A stretch of DNA of 64,000 bases, taken from the NCBI RefSeq assembly GCF_037975245.1, contig NC_092577.1:10668013-10732012 (forward strand). The letters are read 5' to 3'. Positions 1 through 11,954 of the stretch are shown piece by piece. The first letter of the stretch is position 1; each line of letters opens with the position of its first letter. A program made the position numbers and the translations under genes. The stretch comes from Apostichopus japonicus (taxonomy: Eukaryota > Echinodermata > Holothuroidea > Aspidochirotida > Stichopodidae). Below the pieces are notes generated by a model, which searched no databases, was not told where the DNA came from, and worked only from the letters and a program-made list of their open reading frames with translations.

Positions 1-557
1 GTGTGGACTATGATGGCACTATGACAACGACTACCCCCTGCCCCCCCCCGCCCCCACAAGCTCCTCTTATATAAATTTTGTTGTGAATTTGTCTCATTAA
101 AAATCTGATACATTTGGCATGTTTGCTCAGGTGTCATAATATACCCAAAGTTGTAAATGTCTTGGAAACATACTATTTTCGATCTCAGAATTATTATTTT
201 CTTTTGTTCAAACATAACTCACATACTAAGGACAAGATAAAAAAATAAAAGCCATTTGAAGAGTACATCTTTAATTTCAGTTGCATAGTTGTAACTACTG
301 TTTTCTGTAAATAAACACAAAGTTTCACTCAAATTTCAAAAATATGTCATGTTGCTCCTTCATAAAGAATGCAATTTTCAGCAAGTTGTCCTGGAAATGT
401 TCCAGTGAATAATTTGACATGTAAATTTTCAACTATTAAAAAAGGTTTTCATTTCAAGTGTAAATTGGAAGAGGTAGTAGTATCTTACCAAGACCTTGGA
501 CTCTACATAGCACTGTGGAAAAAAAAAGAATTTTCGGCGAAATATGTACAGTGTCAC
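1..557. other. Intergenic, no gene recognised
   Basis: AT-rich sequence with a C-rich tract at 37-56. Small ORFs on both strands show no recognisable product. Confidence 0.6.
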
Positions 558-885
558 TTAAAGGGAGTGAAGACACGTGCACAAAGAAACGTCTGATGCT
601 GGTAAACTGACCTAGTTTCGAATGAGGTGTAACAGAAGTGTTAGACACCACCATCGATGCCAGAAAATACACACACAGCTTGCTACCGTCAGTAATTAGA
701 CACTAGTGTACAGTCAATAAATGCAGCTACGGTCAATACCCACAACACAGTGTACATAGCAGCGATGGACACCTCAGGTCTAGATAAAAGACAGCAAGGT
801 ATCACGTTTCATTACTGTCTGCATTTTGTAGTGACAAGAAGAAAACTTCACTTGCAAGCAACGGAAAGTTTTCAGAGGTACAGAG
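558..885 (+). mobile_element. Kolobok/T2-type MITE, copy 1 (3' end lost)
   Basis: It starts with TTAA then agggagtgaagacacgtgc and matches the copies at 3425, 22255 and 23575 through 'gcaagcaacggaaag'. After ~885 the similarity stops, so the right terminus is missing. The ORF opening at 750 arises mostly from this repeat. Confidence 0.65.
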
Positions 886-3424
886 ACACCGCCCTTCTAA
901 AAGGTCTTTTCAGGTCACAGAATTTGGAAGAATTTCTTCACTCCTATCTCACCTGTCTCCATTCAACACATGCACTCCAATCTACCAAGTCTACAACACT
1001 ATCTGTTAAGTTTCAGTACCTCGCCTGCTCAGACCTAGTGACTATAATTTTTTCTTCTTCACAAGTCAAACAATTTTTGGGCTTACGACTTCCATGTTCC
1101 AGCGTAGATGGCATTCACGGGAATCGTGTAATTTTTCCAATTTTGTTGAAGTTAGAGAATTTGGAATTTGAATTCCACAGAGTCGAGACATTTAGTGGTT
1201 ATTTCTTGCTTCTGTTTCAGATTCAGATGGGGATGTTTCCAGTATGGACTGCAAGTGGCAGAGTAAGCTATAGCAGATGATGGCAAAGGGGTACTGGTCA
1301 CACTCAGACGTCTACCAGCTTTCATCTCTCTTTGCCAGTTAATTTGACTGTCGGGTGGTGGAGCATGTGATTAACTACAATAAAGAAAAAAACTGAATAA
1401 CTAGTAGATCAGTACCATAGTACAGCTCTGTTTGCAGCTCTGCAGCCTTTATTAGCAATATGAAATGTTTGTCGAGTGTGTTGCAAAGTGTGCTTAAGCA
1501 AAGGGGGCTAGGCATTGCGGTTGTGGTTTTATAATGCCTGATTTGGAATGGAATTTCACAACTGGCAAACTGCCACCTTTAAACTTATCAAATTCAAATC
1601 CTTCTAGAGAGAGAGGAATAGGTCGGGAAAGGCTAATTGTCCCTTCTAGCCAAGAAAGTCTTTGCTTAAGAAACATGGATTTACTTGGGTCATTTGATCA
1701 GAGTACTTGAATGGAATTGAGCCCTTCACCAACTCCTTACTATACAAAAAACTGTTTGAAGTCAGCAATTAATTGGCAAAGTGTGATGCTGGATCTGTGT
1801 TGTGAATGTAGAAACTTCCTACATCAGTTTGCTAGGAGATCAAATTTGCCAAGTTTTTTGTTTTTTAATTTTCCATGGCTATTCACTTTTAACATCCTAA
1901 ATCCCTTTTAGTTTTGAAGAATTTCGTTTTTGCGGTTTCTCAAGGTCCTGCCAGAACTTATAAGCCATTTATAAATAAACCAAACAAATCAGTTATGTTT
2001 GTCATTTAATTAATTAATTTTCATTGGGAATGGGTGAAAAAGGGGGGGGGGAGGAAGAGAATATTTTTTAATTCATATTCTGATTATTCTCTGTTAAGAG
2101 GATATTTGCATAAATATATTGAATAAAGTTCTAATCAAGGGAAAAAGAATGCATTTTCAAATTATCTTTTGTTTGTCAAAGTGGCCGTTTATGTCTGCAA
2201 GAGAACATGTCTTGCTACTCGGACTCACTTCAAAACAATTAACAAGCAGGGTTATTTAAAACAGGAATGGTTGGATTTTTAGATCCTTATGAAGTCCATT
2301 TTCATGTAGTAACATGTAGGTATTTTATACCTCTTGTCCTGGTTGATCTAAGCGAGCAGCATATAATTGGTCCCTTTGCGTTTCCTTTTCCTAGTCAGAA
2401 AAATAAGGGCATCCGAGTGAACGGAGGTGCGTCACTCATCCTCAGCAGAGGATTCAATCTCCGTGGAGGGGGAGGGGGAGGGGGAGGGAGGTGGCTGACA
2501 GGATTTTTCTGACAAAATGGTTCCTCTGTGCTTTCTATACTACAAATTCCAGTATTTTAATGTTTTTTTTTCAAGTAAAAGACACTTTTTTTAAAATTAC
2601 AATAGAATTCGTTTTAATGACGAAAGAGGGAACATTTTTACCGAAAAGGTGGGCTAATTGTTTATTTAAAAATTGATCACTTTTTTTCAGGTTTTTCACA
2701 AAACTGGGGGATATTCACCCCGTTCCCTCCCCCCCCCCCCCCAAAATCCGGCTGTCCCTGCTCATGATATTCATCACTTCATCATTCACTAGTATCGAAA
2801 TTACCACTTATGGCATAATCACGCCCTCGTGAAAAAATCGATGCTTTAAAACTGATTAGGGGACCACGGCTCTGCCTCCCCCCCACCCCCCCCCCCCCCC
2901 CGGCAATAGCGCTATATTTTGAAAGGAAAACTAATCAAGTTGGCAAACAATTTTTACACGATTTTATTATCAAACGATACTGCAAGATTGATTAAAATCT
3001 AGCCAAATACTGTTCTAGCTTAGTTATCAGTAGGAAAATCAATATTTACAATGCAGTCGCTGTTACTATAGTAACCCGTAACATAGCTACGTATATTATT
3101 TATAATAAAATATTTATACAAACAAGACCAAGAACAGAGAATCAACAACAAAGTCGAATTTGACAGAAACAAACCAACGATATTTGTTAATATAATCATT
3201 GTGGTTAATTTGACGTTTCCTCGGCCCGAATCTATCACCTACTGGCTTTTAGCTCACCTGTCCTGAAAACCAGCACATTTGATGGTAATTGAAGAAGACC
3301 TGTACAAGCATTTCTGAGATTTGTGTAAGATTAGGCCTACTCAGTACCGGGACTAGTTAACAGTTACGATATGTTCAGGTCCGGCTTTCTGACAGGATAT
3401 CTCTTGATATAGGTTCAAGTAACA
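886..3424. other. Intergenic, no gene recognised
   Basis: AT-rich. It contains G/C homopolymer runs (2041-2052, 2464-2487, 2730-2744, 2878-2900). A possible short exon (acceptor cttctgtttcag at ~1221, then SDGDVSSMDCKWQ and gtaagc) is too short to trust. Confidence 0.5.
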
Positions 3425-3677
3425 TTAAAGGGTGTGAAGACTCGCGCAAAAAGAAACGTCTAATGCCGGTAATCTGACCTAGTTTCGAATGAGCAGAACA
3501 GTGTATAAACGATACAGCCATTGGACATCTCAGGTCCAGCTATAGATAACAAGGTATCACGTTCCATTACTGTCTGCATTTTGTAGCGACACAAACAAAA
3601 CGTCACTTGCAAGCAACAGAAAGTTAACTTTTGCAGATGGACGCATGCGGTTTGGGGCGAGTCTTCAATTCCTTTAA
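3425..3677 (+). mobile_element. Kolobok/T2-type MITE, copy 2 (internally deleted)
   Basis: TTAA occurs at both ends (3425-3428 and 3674-3677). Inverted termini are agggtgtgaagactcgcgc on the left and the complement of gcgagtcttcaattcct on the right. It lacks ~120 bp present in the other copies, including the 'gtgttagacaccaccatcg' segment. A TTAA target and a TTAAAGG-type terminus are features of the Kolobok/T2 group. Confidence 0.75.
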
Positions 3678-4028
3678 GAAGGCCGTTATTCGTCTAATCG
3701 GCGTATTATTATATTTGCCTGCAGAAAGTGGCACGCCGTCTAATCTAGTAAGATTTACAGTTAAATTATTTAGGCTGGCTGAAACATTCTTAAAATTGTT
3801 AACGTTTTAATACCCTGATCCATTGTATAAGCCACCATTGACAAAGCCTGACACATGCTTGATATTGAACGGAATGTTATGCGGTGTTGGAATTGCTGCC
3901 CGTGGCGTTTCAATGCAAATCATGTTTTTCCCGTCTGAAAATCATTCTTGTGAAAGTTAGTTAAACGCCGACTCAAACTCCACTCTGTACCCGTTATCAT
4001 GCAACCAATTTTAAATTGACTTAATCTG

Positions 4029-5113
4029 CTATGAGCAATAATAGTCCACATCCTGTGTTCCGACCTTTAACCCTAAGTAGACTCCAATCACAGACAGTGC
4101 AACACTTGCAACCCATTCCTCCGTGCCATGCGGATTTAATTTGTTGACAAATTTCAGTGTCTCTTTCCAAAATCTTTCTGCGTGACTTCGTTGAATCAGT
4201 GATAACGTCAATCTCATTTCATTCCACATATACTGTAAGTCCGTGCCACCGAGGGCTATGATAGGTAAACACGTGACCATAATCTTACCCATGAATATAT
4301 ATATCGACATAAGTATGAGATTTTGGATCTTTTGGGGTCCAGGTTCTACTACGTCGTTGTAAGTGTCATTCGAGGTAAAAACCAAATAATTCCACTTCAG
4401 GTGGACCACTAAACCGAGTACGCTGGCAGGCAAAACGACCTGCATCCAAAGGTTAGTGACTGACCTTATGACCCTGTAGTCTCTCACCATGGAGACGATG
4501 CGTTTTCTGCAAGCTTGGACATTGCCTTCGTTGCAATAACAGTATTTGACGAGGAAGAGAAGTTCCTCTCGCAGTGAAGTCCTTAACATATAAACGTAGT
4601 TACAAAACAGTGAAAAGAATATCACCCCAATTGTTCCGCTGATTATTAGGACACATAATGATTGACCATCGCAACGGGAATATTTCGGCGTGTCGTAATA
4701 GACTAGATAAGACATGAAGGAGGAAATTACGCACATGATGAAGGAAATTAGTAAGAACGAGGTGCAAGAAAATGGCCGATTTTTAGCAGAGACAGGGAGG
4801 AACCGTAGACGTCTGACGACAAATGGTTCCTCGAGGAACATCCATAAACACCACGCGATGCTACAACAATCCAAGGTCCTAATGGTCTCTTTACTGACGA
4901 AGAAGAAGTAGAGACGGCTCAGCGAGCATCCCAGAGGCAGAATCATCAAGTTCACGCTGTAGGTTGTCATGGAGATGAAGTGAATGATACGGTGCGTTTG
5001 GCCGAAATATCTGATCATGGTGAAGCAGAAGACATAGCCAGTAGAGATGGCGCATAATAATAACAACATCGCGGACATCCCAAAATAAGTTCTTCTTAAT
5101 GATGACCTCAAAT
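4029..5113 (-). CDS. Gustatory-receptor-like 7TM protein, coding exon 2 (main domain)
   Basis: This exon is open for 360 codons after the splice acceptor (ttctttttaatttcag|at, AG at 5115-5114) and ends at a TAG at 4029. Joined numbering gives seven hydrophobic segments at about 87-107, 118-138, 193-213, 227-249, 296-315, 338-362 and 407-425, with basic loops between. There is no DRY or NPxxY motif, so it does not look like a class A GPCR. The short N-terminus, the last TM lying close to the C-terminus and the ending ASVALSVIGVYLGLKV resemble the insect Gr/Or and animal GRL superfamily, whose insect members are ligand-gated cation channels. That assignment rests on topology, length and the weak C-terminal motif. 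Expected location is the plasma membrane. No frameshift or internal stop is seen, so the gene looks intact. No clear polyadenylation signal was found within 600 bases downstream. Ligand and function are unknown. Confidence 0.72.
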
Positions 5114-5908
5114 CTGAAATTAAAAAGAAAAAGGAAACACTAAAACAGGTTTTCAGTACAAGCTAGGAAGGCCATATATATCCTGAATAGGCTACTATAT
5201 AAACTGACCACTTAATTCTGAATTTGTTACCAAAAATTGAACCGTTTGAATAAGCCTTGGTAATTAATGTTTCTGAAGTAGTGACGTTGCTGGCTAATAT
5301 TCATTTCCTTTACCCACAAGTCTTGTACGCTTCAAGACAGGACAGTGAATGGTTGGTAGTGTGGGAGGGGAGAAGAGGGGAAGGGAGGGGGATGACGGAT
5401 AGAGAGGTAGGACCAGCTTCAATGTTTCGGATCAAATTATCGTGTTTTACACTATAATGTAATCCAGTAAGCAGGACTTACCATTGAAATGCATCTATAC
5501 TTCTAAACGATCACTCTCTCATTTTGTTATTAATTTCCCCCAACCCCACCACCCCCCCCCCCCACTCTCCCAATTGCCGCGACATTTAACTTCTCATTTC
5601 TTCAGATAAAATAACATATTTTTACCATTGGGGTAACCTTGTATCTGACTAAATTTAAAACAGTATTTTTTGTAAAGGTATGATATACTAAGCTCAAGAT
5701 ATGTTTGTTTTTCACCAATTCATTTCCTGCTCGCCCCACATGCTGATCTCGTACAGACATTCTCTGTGGCTGTCATAATTGTGCTATACATGTACGGAAG
5801 CGTATTGGAACTCATTCACATTGAAGACTTATACAGTCATTGCAATGCTTAAATCTGAAACAAGATACGACAAGACAGTGAACGTATATTTAGGGTAGGC
5901 CTTTACAG

Positions 5909-6278
5909 CAGGGATTCCCTAACTGGGGTGCATGAACCCCCAAGGGGTGCGTGAGTCCATCCTAGGGGGTTCGTGAGACGTTTCTGAAAGTCAAAACTAT
6001 AGTACTTTTTGTTGAGCTAACATCTGATATGTCATAGACTTTAGTAATGTACAAAAGTCGTACCTATCAACAAACTCTTTTCGCGTTCCATGCGCATATG
6101 TTGCCATAGTAATACCGTACCATGCATGTGATATTTGATCTTTTTTACGAAGCACTGTTATACGTATTATAGTATAATAATGACTCAGATCGTGTCTCGA
6201 AAAGTTGGGGGTTCGTGGATAACTCAGACATCCACAGGGGGTTCGTGGGGGGGGGGGGATAAAGTTAGGGAAACCCTG
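5909..6278. mobile_element. hAT-type MITE (370 bp) in the receptor intron
   Basis: Inverted termini are CAGGGATTCCCTAACT and the complement of agttagggaaaccctg (CAGGGTTTCCCTAACT), with one mismatch. The flanks ctttacag and gtaaacag agree at only 5 of 8 positions, so the target duplication has decayed. It contains three 'ggggttcgtg' direct repeats and a G run. Confidence 0.6.
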
Positions 6279-7319
6279 GTAAACAGCCTCGTTGATGGTG
6301 TGATATACATGTGTTTCCACTGTCTATAGAGCTATATATAGGGAAACACAGCTCCGGGATATCCGGGGGAAATCACCATGATGTCATTCTTCACAACTTC
6401 CTACATTTACTATGCTTGAAAGAACACAAATTGACACGATCGAGACTTGATAAAGTCGAGGTTAGATTAATAAGTAACAAAGGGTACAAAGTCGCCAAGA
6501 TTAAGACCATATCAGCTTTTTATACCAGCATGAATCAGCTCAGTAGAGATGACATATTTGTCCCGTAGTGCATATAAATAGTTTTACTGGTCACGTTTAT
6601 GATTCTATTTAAAGAAGCAAAGCACAAATTCTTTAGTAATAGGAAACCATATAGCTTCTTGCAAATGTAGTTTGCAGGCCTATAGAACACACAAAGGTTA
6701 ATCGTCCAACGCCTCTATGCAAAATACTCGAGAAAAGTTATCAAATGACAAACTTGAAGCGATTTTTACTGTAATAAAAAACATCACTTTACAAATAAAC
6801 TGTGGTGCATATCACATAAAACATCGCACCCAAGGCTTTGAAGATTTGGCAATTCTAATAAAGCACAAAAGTGCGTTAATTATCTTTGTAATTGTAATCG
6901 TCTGGGTATATATCACTCTCATGTCAAATTCAATTACAATTCAACTAAAGAATGAATTATAACTACCCCGCTACGTACCATGTCGCCCCCCCCCCACCCA
7001 TCACATATGCTTCCGTATATATGCATTCTCTCATATGCTATTGCCATAGAAATCGAAGTAATCTATTGCATATTATATAATACCTAATTGTATTCTGGTC
7101 ATTTGATTGGTCAATTGCTCGTTGATTGCATGCAACATCCGCTCTATTCCACTCTATGAAATAGAACCATGGGTTATACTTTTTTGGTAGCACTTTTTTT
7201 CAATGGTAAGAGAGCAGAGAAACCTGTCTGTTCAAAACAATCTGTTGCATGAGTGCGTTTCACCCATCTTAATCAGGTGCGTATCCAGGGGGGGGGGAGT
7301 TAGGGGCGCGCGCCCCCCG

Positions 7320-7475
7320 GGTAAGGAAAAGAGGAGAGAAAAAAAGAGAAGAAAAAGGGAAAAAGAGGGGGGAAAAAAGAAAAGGAGGAGAGGAAGGAAG
7401 GGAAAAGAAAAAGAAAAAAGAGAGAAAAGGAGGGAGTAGAAGAAAGCCAAGACCTCGGGAAGAGAAAGAGGAACA
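7320..7475 (+). repeat. Polypurine (A/G) tract
   Basis: About 150 bases consist almost only of A and G on the plus strand. Such tracts can form triplex DNA. The long ORFs in this interval on both strands (Lys/Arg/Glu-rich or Phe/Ser/Leu-rich) are composition artefacts. Confidence 0.8.
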
Positions 7476-8102
7476 GTCATAGTTAAAGCGCTGATCCCTA
7501 CTATATACACAGGGTAGCCAGTGACAGATCAAGGATTACGGAGGGGGTGTGCGCCTCACCCTACCCCTTACATCGACAACTCCATTTTTGACGTTTCCAT
7601 TTTTCCTCTCTCACTAATGTATCTATATAAGTACTATATATGGTCTATCATAACGCGTGTGTGTGTATGTACGGCTAAAACAATTGTACAATTGTGCTAT
7701 ATGGAACCAACTGTGCACTGGTCTTGAACTCGACCGAGTCGTCGGGGAACATGACGCATTTCGGGAAGGGGGCGACCCCCCCCCCCGAGCAAATTTCTTT
7801 ATGACATCGCTAGTACTTTCAAAATAGACAATGCTTAGATGCAACTTACAAGGCCTGGGAAGTGTCATTTCCAGCGATCTGGGAGGCATTGTCGGCCAAA
7901 TTTTTTATTGTACGCTTCGCGCCAACTTATGATGGCGCTTCGCTTAGATAGTTTGCCTACAGGCTTCGCCCCTCCCTTGGCAATTACTCGCTACACGCCT
8001 GTTCGAATTTGTAAAACAAAGAGCAGATATAATATCATATCAGTGAGCATTGAAATACATGTTCCACGATGAACAGCCTCAAAAACTGTCTATGTGTGTA
8101 GT

Positions 8103-8549
8103 CAAAGGCGTAGGAGCCCAATTGGATTTGGGGGCTGTAATGACTTGCCCGTAAAATATAACCAAAACTTTTCGCGCGCTTCGCGCGCGTTCAACATATA
8201 GATGCCAATATCATATCAGCAAGCATCGGTCATTACATTGCATGGCATCGTGTACCTTACGGTCCGTGAAAGTTGCACAGTATACCGCCGGATGCTAATG
8301 TAAACAGCGAAATGTCTGATGTAGATGGAGAAAAAGCATACAGATCCATCTATGTCAAAACTCTCTTTTACAGTATAGTAATGTCGGCCAAGCTTACAAC
8401 TTTATTTTAATTACCAAGGAGATAATTTTTAAGCTATTCATTGCTATTTATTTTTCTTTCAGTAGGTGCCCGAAAAAAATGGGAAAAATTTGGTTGCGGG
8501 GGGGGGGGGGGGGCTGCAGCCCCCGCCTCCTGCGGGACCTACGCCTATG
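8103..8549. mobile_element. hAT-type MITE (447 bp) nested in the 7.3-9.2 kb insertion
   Basis: The termini CAAAGGCGTAGG and the complement CATAGGCGTAGG match at 11 of 12 positions. A perfect 8-bp duplication TGTGTAGT flanks it (8095-8102 and 8550-8557). The interior has a cgcgcgcttcgcgcgcg palindrome and a 16-G run near the right end. It has no core module. Confidence 0.8.
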
Positions 8550-9226
8550 TGTGTAGTGTTCGGTTGAAGGAAATATCTGCTATTTTTCATTTCCTTCAAC
8601 CAAGTTTTATAAAAGCCATTATAAGAGGTTTTAATATTTCTACACCAATAAATTAACTGTGTCTGAATTTTCCTGACCAACATTCTTCATCATACTTTCC
8701 TCTACTCGTGCAATTTTGACCTGTCTGTTAGGGGTTCAAGGAGGTTTTTCTATATTGGTTGTCCATAGATTGAATTTTGTGCAACATTATGGGTATGTTT
8801 TAAAGTGATTTTATTCACGAGAAATGTGAATTTTCAAATTCTCAACAAATAATGGGCTTAAAACCTTGAAAAGTGGGGCTTTCGGATATTGTGGGCAGTG
8901 ACGTAGAATCACCTACAAAAGCAATGATCCATAGGACATGCAATGAGGTCGAACATGATGTGTGACTGGTGACAATCTTCAAAAAGGTTATGGATGGAAG
9001 GGAAAAAATGGGAAATACTTGGTTCTCAGGCAAAAGTGTACATCTGGTTGGTCATTTTCAAGCCCGAGAAGTGCCATTTCCGGTGATCTGGGGGGTATCA
9101 AAACCAGAAATTTTCTTGTACGCTCCGCGCCAACCGATGGTGGCGCTCCGCTTAGATAGTAATTCGCGCCCCCCGGGTTAGAAAATCCTGGATACGCGCC
9201 TGTTAATATAATATGTTGTATAAAAA

Positions 9227-9351
9227 CAAATAATGAATGGTTTCCATTCGTGCAATAGTGCAAATATTTTATTCGTTGAAAGATGTAATTTGTTCGATCT
9301 TTCAACTCATGAAATATTTGCACTAATGCACTCATAACCATTCATTATTTG
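9227..9351. repeat. Foldback palindrome (125 bp)
   Basis: The left arm (caaataatgaatggtt ... gttgaaagat) is the inverted complement of the right arm (atctttcaac ... aaccattcattatttg). The apex lies near 9289. It could be a short foldback MITE or a cruciform-forming site. Confidence 0.7.
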
Positions 9352-9879
9352 CATATTACCTACGCGGCGAACCGATACCGTATGACCTACCATGAAGGCC
9401 CATAGTCTTTATATACCTTTCATTTCAACCGTACCGTAGCCTTTACCCCCATCCTACCGTTATAAGGCTTACCTTTGCAAATACCATTCCCTGTATAGAT
9501 ACTATACTCTTCTTAACCATGCAAAGGCTGGCAAAAAGTTTCGTATCACATCCTCATCTCCTCCATATATCAGATCATACCCCAGTCACCCTAACCTACT
9601 ATACGCATTCATATATTATACTATTTCATCGTATCCTACCGTATAATACCTGTAGCTTTACCCTACCGTACCATACTAGGCCCATATATGTATATAGTAC
9701 CATAACATAATATGCCATGTAATGACATACGATGCCATGTTTTTCTACAATGGTCACCGCAACACACTTTTTCATAGCATATAGGCCTTACCTTCCCTAG
9801 CATATACCATGTCATACCAAAGCATATATACATATACCCTTCCCTACCATAACATATATCATCAATCTTATACTACCGT

Positions 9880-9985
9880 ACCAAACCATACCATACCATA
9901 ACATAACATAACAAACCATAACATACCATAACAAACCATAACATATCATACCATAACATACCATACCATACCATACCTAACGAAA
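9880..9985 (+). repeat. CATAC/CATAAC microsatellite-like tract
   Basis: Tandem 5-6 base words (ccata, acata, acaaa) run for about 100 bases. The surrounding 9370-9880 region is also rich in 'taccgta' and 'catata' words, without coding signal. Confidence 0.7.
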
Positions 9986-10139
9986 TTTAAAAGCCGGATA
10001 TTATTCTAATTATGTCGATCAGGATCACAGAACTTGCATATACATCTCCTCATAAGATTTTATAACGTTGTAATTTCTTTCGAGAAAAACGTAGCCCGTA
10101 AATTAAATAAATAGTCACAATTAGAGCTGGTTTTCTTAC

Positions 10140-10362
10140 CGAAAGTTTGTTTTTCTAGTCGGAAGCTGTCGTCCAGTAATGTTGTTTTGCCTTCGTTGAT
10201 TGAACAACCTAAATCCTCTGTACAAGTCTCAGATAAAATACTCCGGACACTTGTTTTCTTCTCCTTCCAGCTCAACACTCCTAGAGGTATCAATTGGAGA
10301 TGCAGCCACATGGACACTCTATAACCCTTACGTTTGTCTCCAAGTAATGGTTCATGCTCCAT
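10140..10362 (-). CDS. Gustatory-receptor-like 7TM protein, coding exon 1 (joins 4029-5113)
   Basis: First coding exon of a two-exon receptor gene. The start ATG at 10362 sits in a good context (A at -3, G at +4: acaaaATGG). It opens a cytosolic-looking N-terminus beginning MEHEPLLGDKRK with no signal peptide. The exon codes for 74 residues plus one base and ends at a consensus donor (ctttcg|gtaaga, GT at 10139-10138). The next exon starts at 5113 after a pyrimidine-rich acceptor, and the leftover G plus AT makes an Asp codon, so the reading frame continues. The joined protein would be 435 residues, close to the usual insect Gr / animal GRL length. The ~5.0-kb intron (5114-10139) holds hAT insertions. 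Upstream sequence shows no clear promoter element. The join is inferred; RNA data would settle it. Confidence 0.6.
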
Positions 10363-11429
10363 TTTGTTTCTTTTCAACGTCCGTCTCCCTAGGCGGTGAA
10401 TATTTCTTCTTTTATCTACATTTATCCAGAAGACAAAATAAGCCTATATATTGTAATCTCTTAAATGGTTAGGTTTGTTACCATGGAGTGTCTCTCCGTT
10501 CGTCCGTCTTTCCGACTTATATCAATATGTTGATTGATTCAAACAATTGAGGTTGGCTATACCTAATCCCGATCTAATACTAGAGGCAAACATGTACAGT
10601 AATTGTATGCACTCCCCTAATTCTCGAGTTTGTAACAACAATCACGAAACTAGTCATTCACTTCCGCAATTGCCTCGAGTATTGATCGTGTACATACATT
10701 ATCATCGTGTACTGTTTGTGTAAACTTCACCTAACTTTCAGTTTTGACATGTTGTCATAGTCCGATTAACTAAGCACGAGATCTGTTCCTTGCGATAATA
10801 TGTCACGTGATTTACTTAAAATCACAAAGACAGTTTCCTTCCAGACGATTGTTCCTGGGCTAATTAACTATTCCTGAAATTTTAGGTCACTCAATTAAGT
10901 TACGTTATACGTAATTAATGTAAGACATGCATGCATGTAGAAAAGGGTATTTACATTTATGTATGACTCACAAAAGACTGGGCAACATTATTGCAGCAAA
11001 CGAAATTCAATTTTTCTTTTATGCGATGACGTCACACACATTTGTTTTTATCATCAGTCGTGTTAGTTTCGATAACATTCACAACAATACAGGCTTCGAT
11101 GTCTGTCTTATGTTCATCAACGGATATTGTATGGAAACAAAAAAAAACATAAGGAAGCGGTTTATGATTCGTTAGCACGAAAAATTCGCGGCGGTCTAAT
11201 TATGACGGAAATGTCTAGTCGCGCACTATGTAGCGTATATCCGCCAATGTTTCTTTACTAAATGCGCTGGGTCGATCTTTACTATTCATCAAGCAATGAG
11301 TGATTCGTTCATGTGATTACTTCTATGTTTGATTCGTTCCTCCTGTGTAAAGCGTAATGTAGAAAGGGGAGGAAAATATAACAGCCGTAGCATCAAGTCC
11401 CTATTTTTATGTAGGGAGACTCATTCGCG
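10363..11429. other. Upstream flank of the receptor gene
   Basis: No coding sequence is recognised. Any promoter of the minus-strand receptor gene should lie in the first few hundred bases, but no TATA box or initiator stands out. Confidence 0.4.
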
Positions 11430-11916
11430 TCGGTGAGCAGTCTCAGCAGTCTACGCAGTATGCTGTTAAGAGTTCTCTGCCGAGTACGCTGTACCGCGTT
11501 TCAGCCGATTGAACTAGAGAAGAAAGAAATTGGAAACAATTTTCGTCCACCAACTGTTGAAGCGCGCCACCAACTACGACGTCCCAATCATCGGGGCAGT
11601 GGGATTAGGATGCTGCAATAATTTGGCGTTAGAGGGAACAGATCTGTTGACAAAGTGCATAGCTAGTCGAGTTTTGCCCCGTGCCGATAATGCGCGCAAA
11701 CTGCGCGAATACTTAGGATTACTTCATTTCTATCGCCGCTTCATACCTCGCTGCGCGCAATTACTTCATCCGCTAACTGATGAACTGCAAGATAATATCA
11801 AGAAGTCTACAGCAGTTCATTGGACCGAAGGAGCGCAATTAGCTCATATATATACGTTGGGAATCAATCTTATGTTGCAGGAATTCGAACGAATCGACGT
11901 TAAGCACGCACTTTGA
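11430..11916 (+). pseudogene. Gypsy retrotransposon fragment: end of reverse transcriptase
   Basis: The frame ending at 11916 contains RKLREYLGLLHFYRRFIP, then HPLTDEL and the W-T-E-G-A-Q motif. These are the conserved region just after the RT catalytic domain in Ty3/Gypsy pol. The preceding codons do not align with the expected 'FLGH' stretch. The ORF stops soon after. A possible LTR-like 5' region lies at ~11190-11480 but no second LTR was identified. The fragment is defective. Confidence 0.6.
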
Positions 11917-11954
11917 CGGGTTAATAGCAACACCACATTTTTTTTCTCACCGAG

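Larger units (their letters stand above)
7274..9202. mobile_element. hAT-like insertion with core module (1.9 kb, carries nested MITE)
   Basis: The termini CAGGTGCGTATCCAGG and its counterpart at 9187-9202 (CAGGCGCGTATCCAGG) match at 15 of 16 positions. Both sides continue into 'gcgcgccccccgggt(t)a'. The flanks share TTAAT (5 bp) but not an 8-bp duplication. The interior has a long polypurine tract, the shared hAT core twice (7850-7952, 9061-9160) and the nested MITE at 8103-8549. No transposase is seen. Confidence 0.6.

Noticed and set aside
750-1280. 176-codon plus-strand ORF
   Set aside because: Its first third is Kolobok MITE sequence and the rest has no recognisable motif or codon pattern.
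7203-7532. Lys/Arg-rich and Ser/Phe/Leu-rich ORFs on opposite strands
   Set aside because: They come from the polypurine tract.
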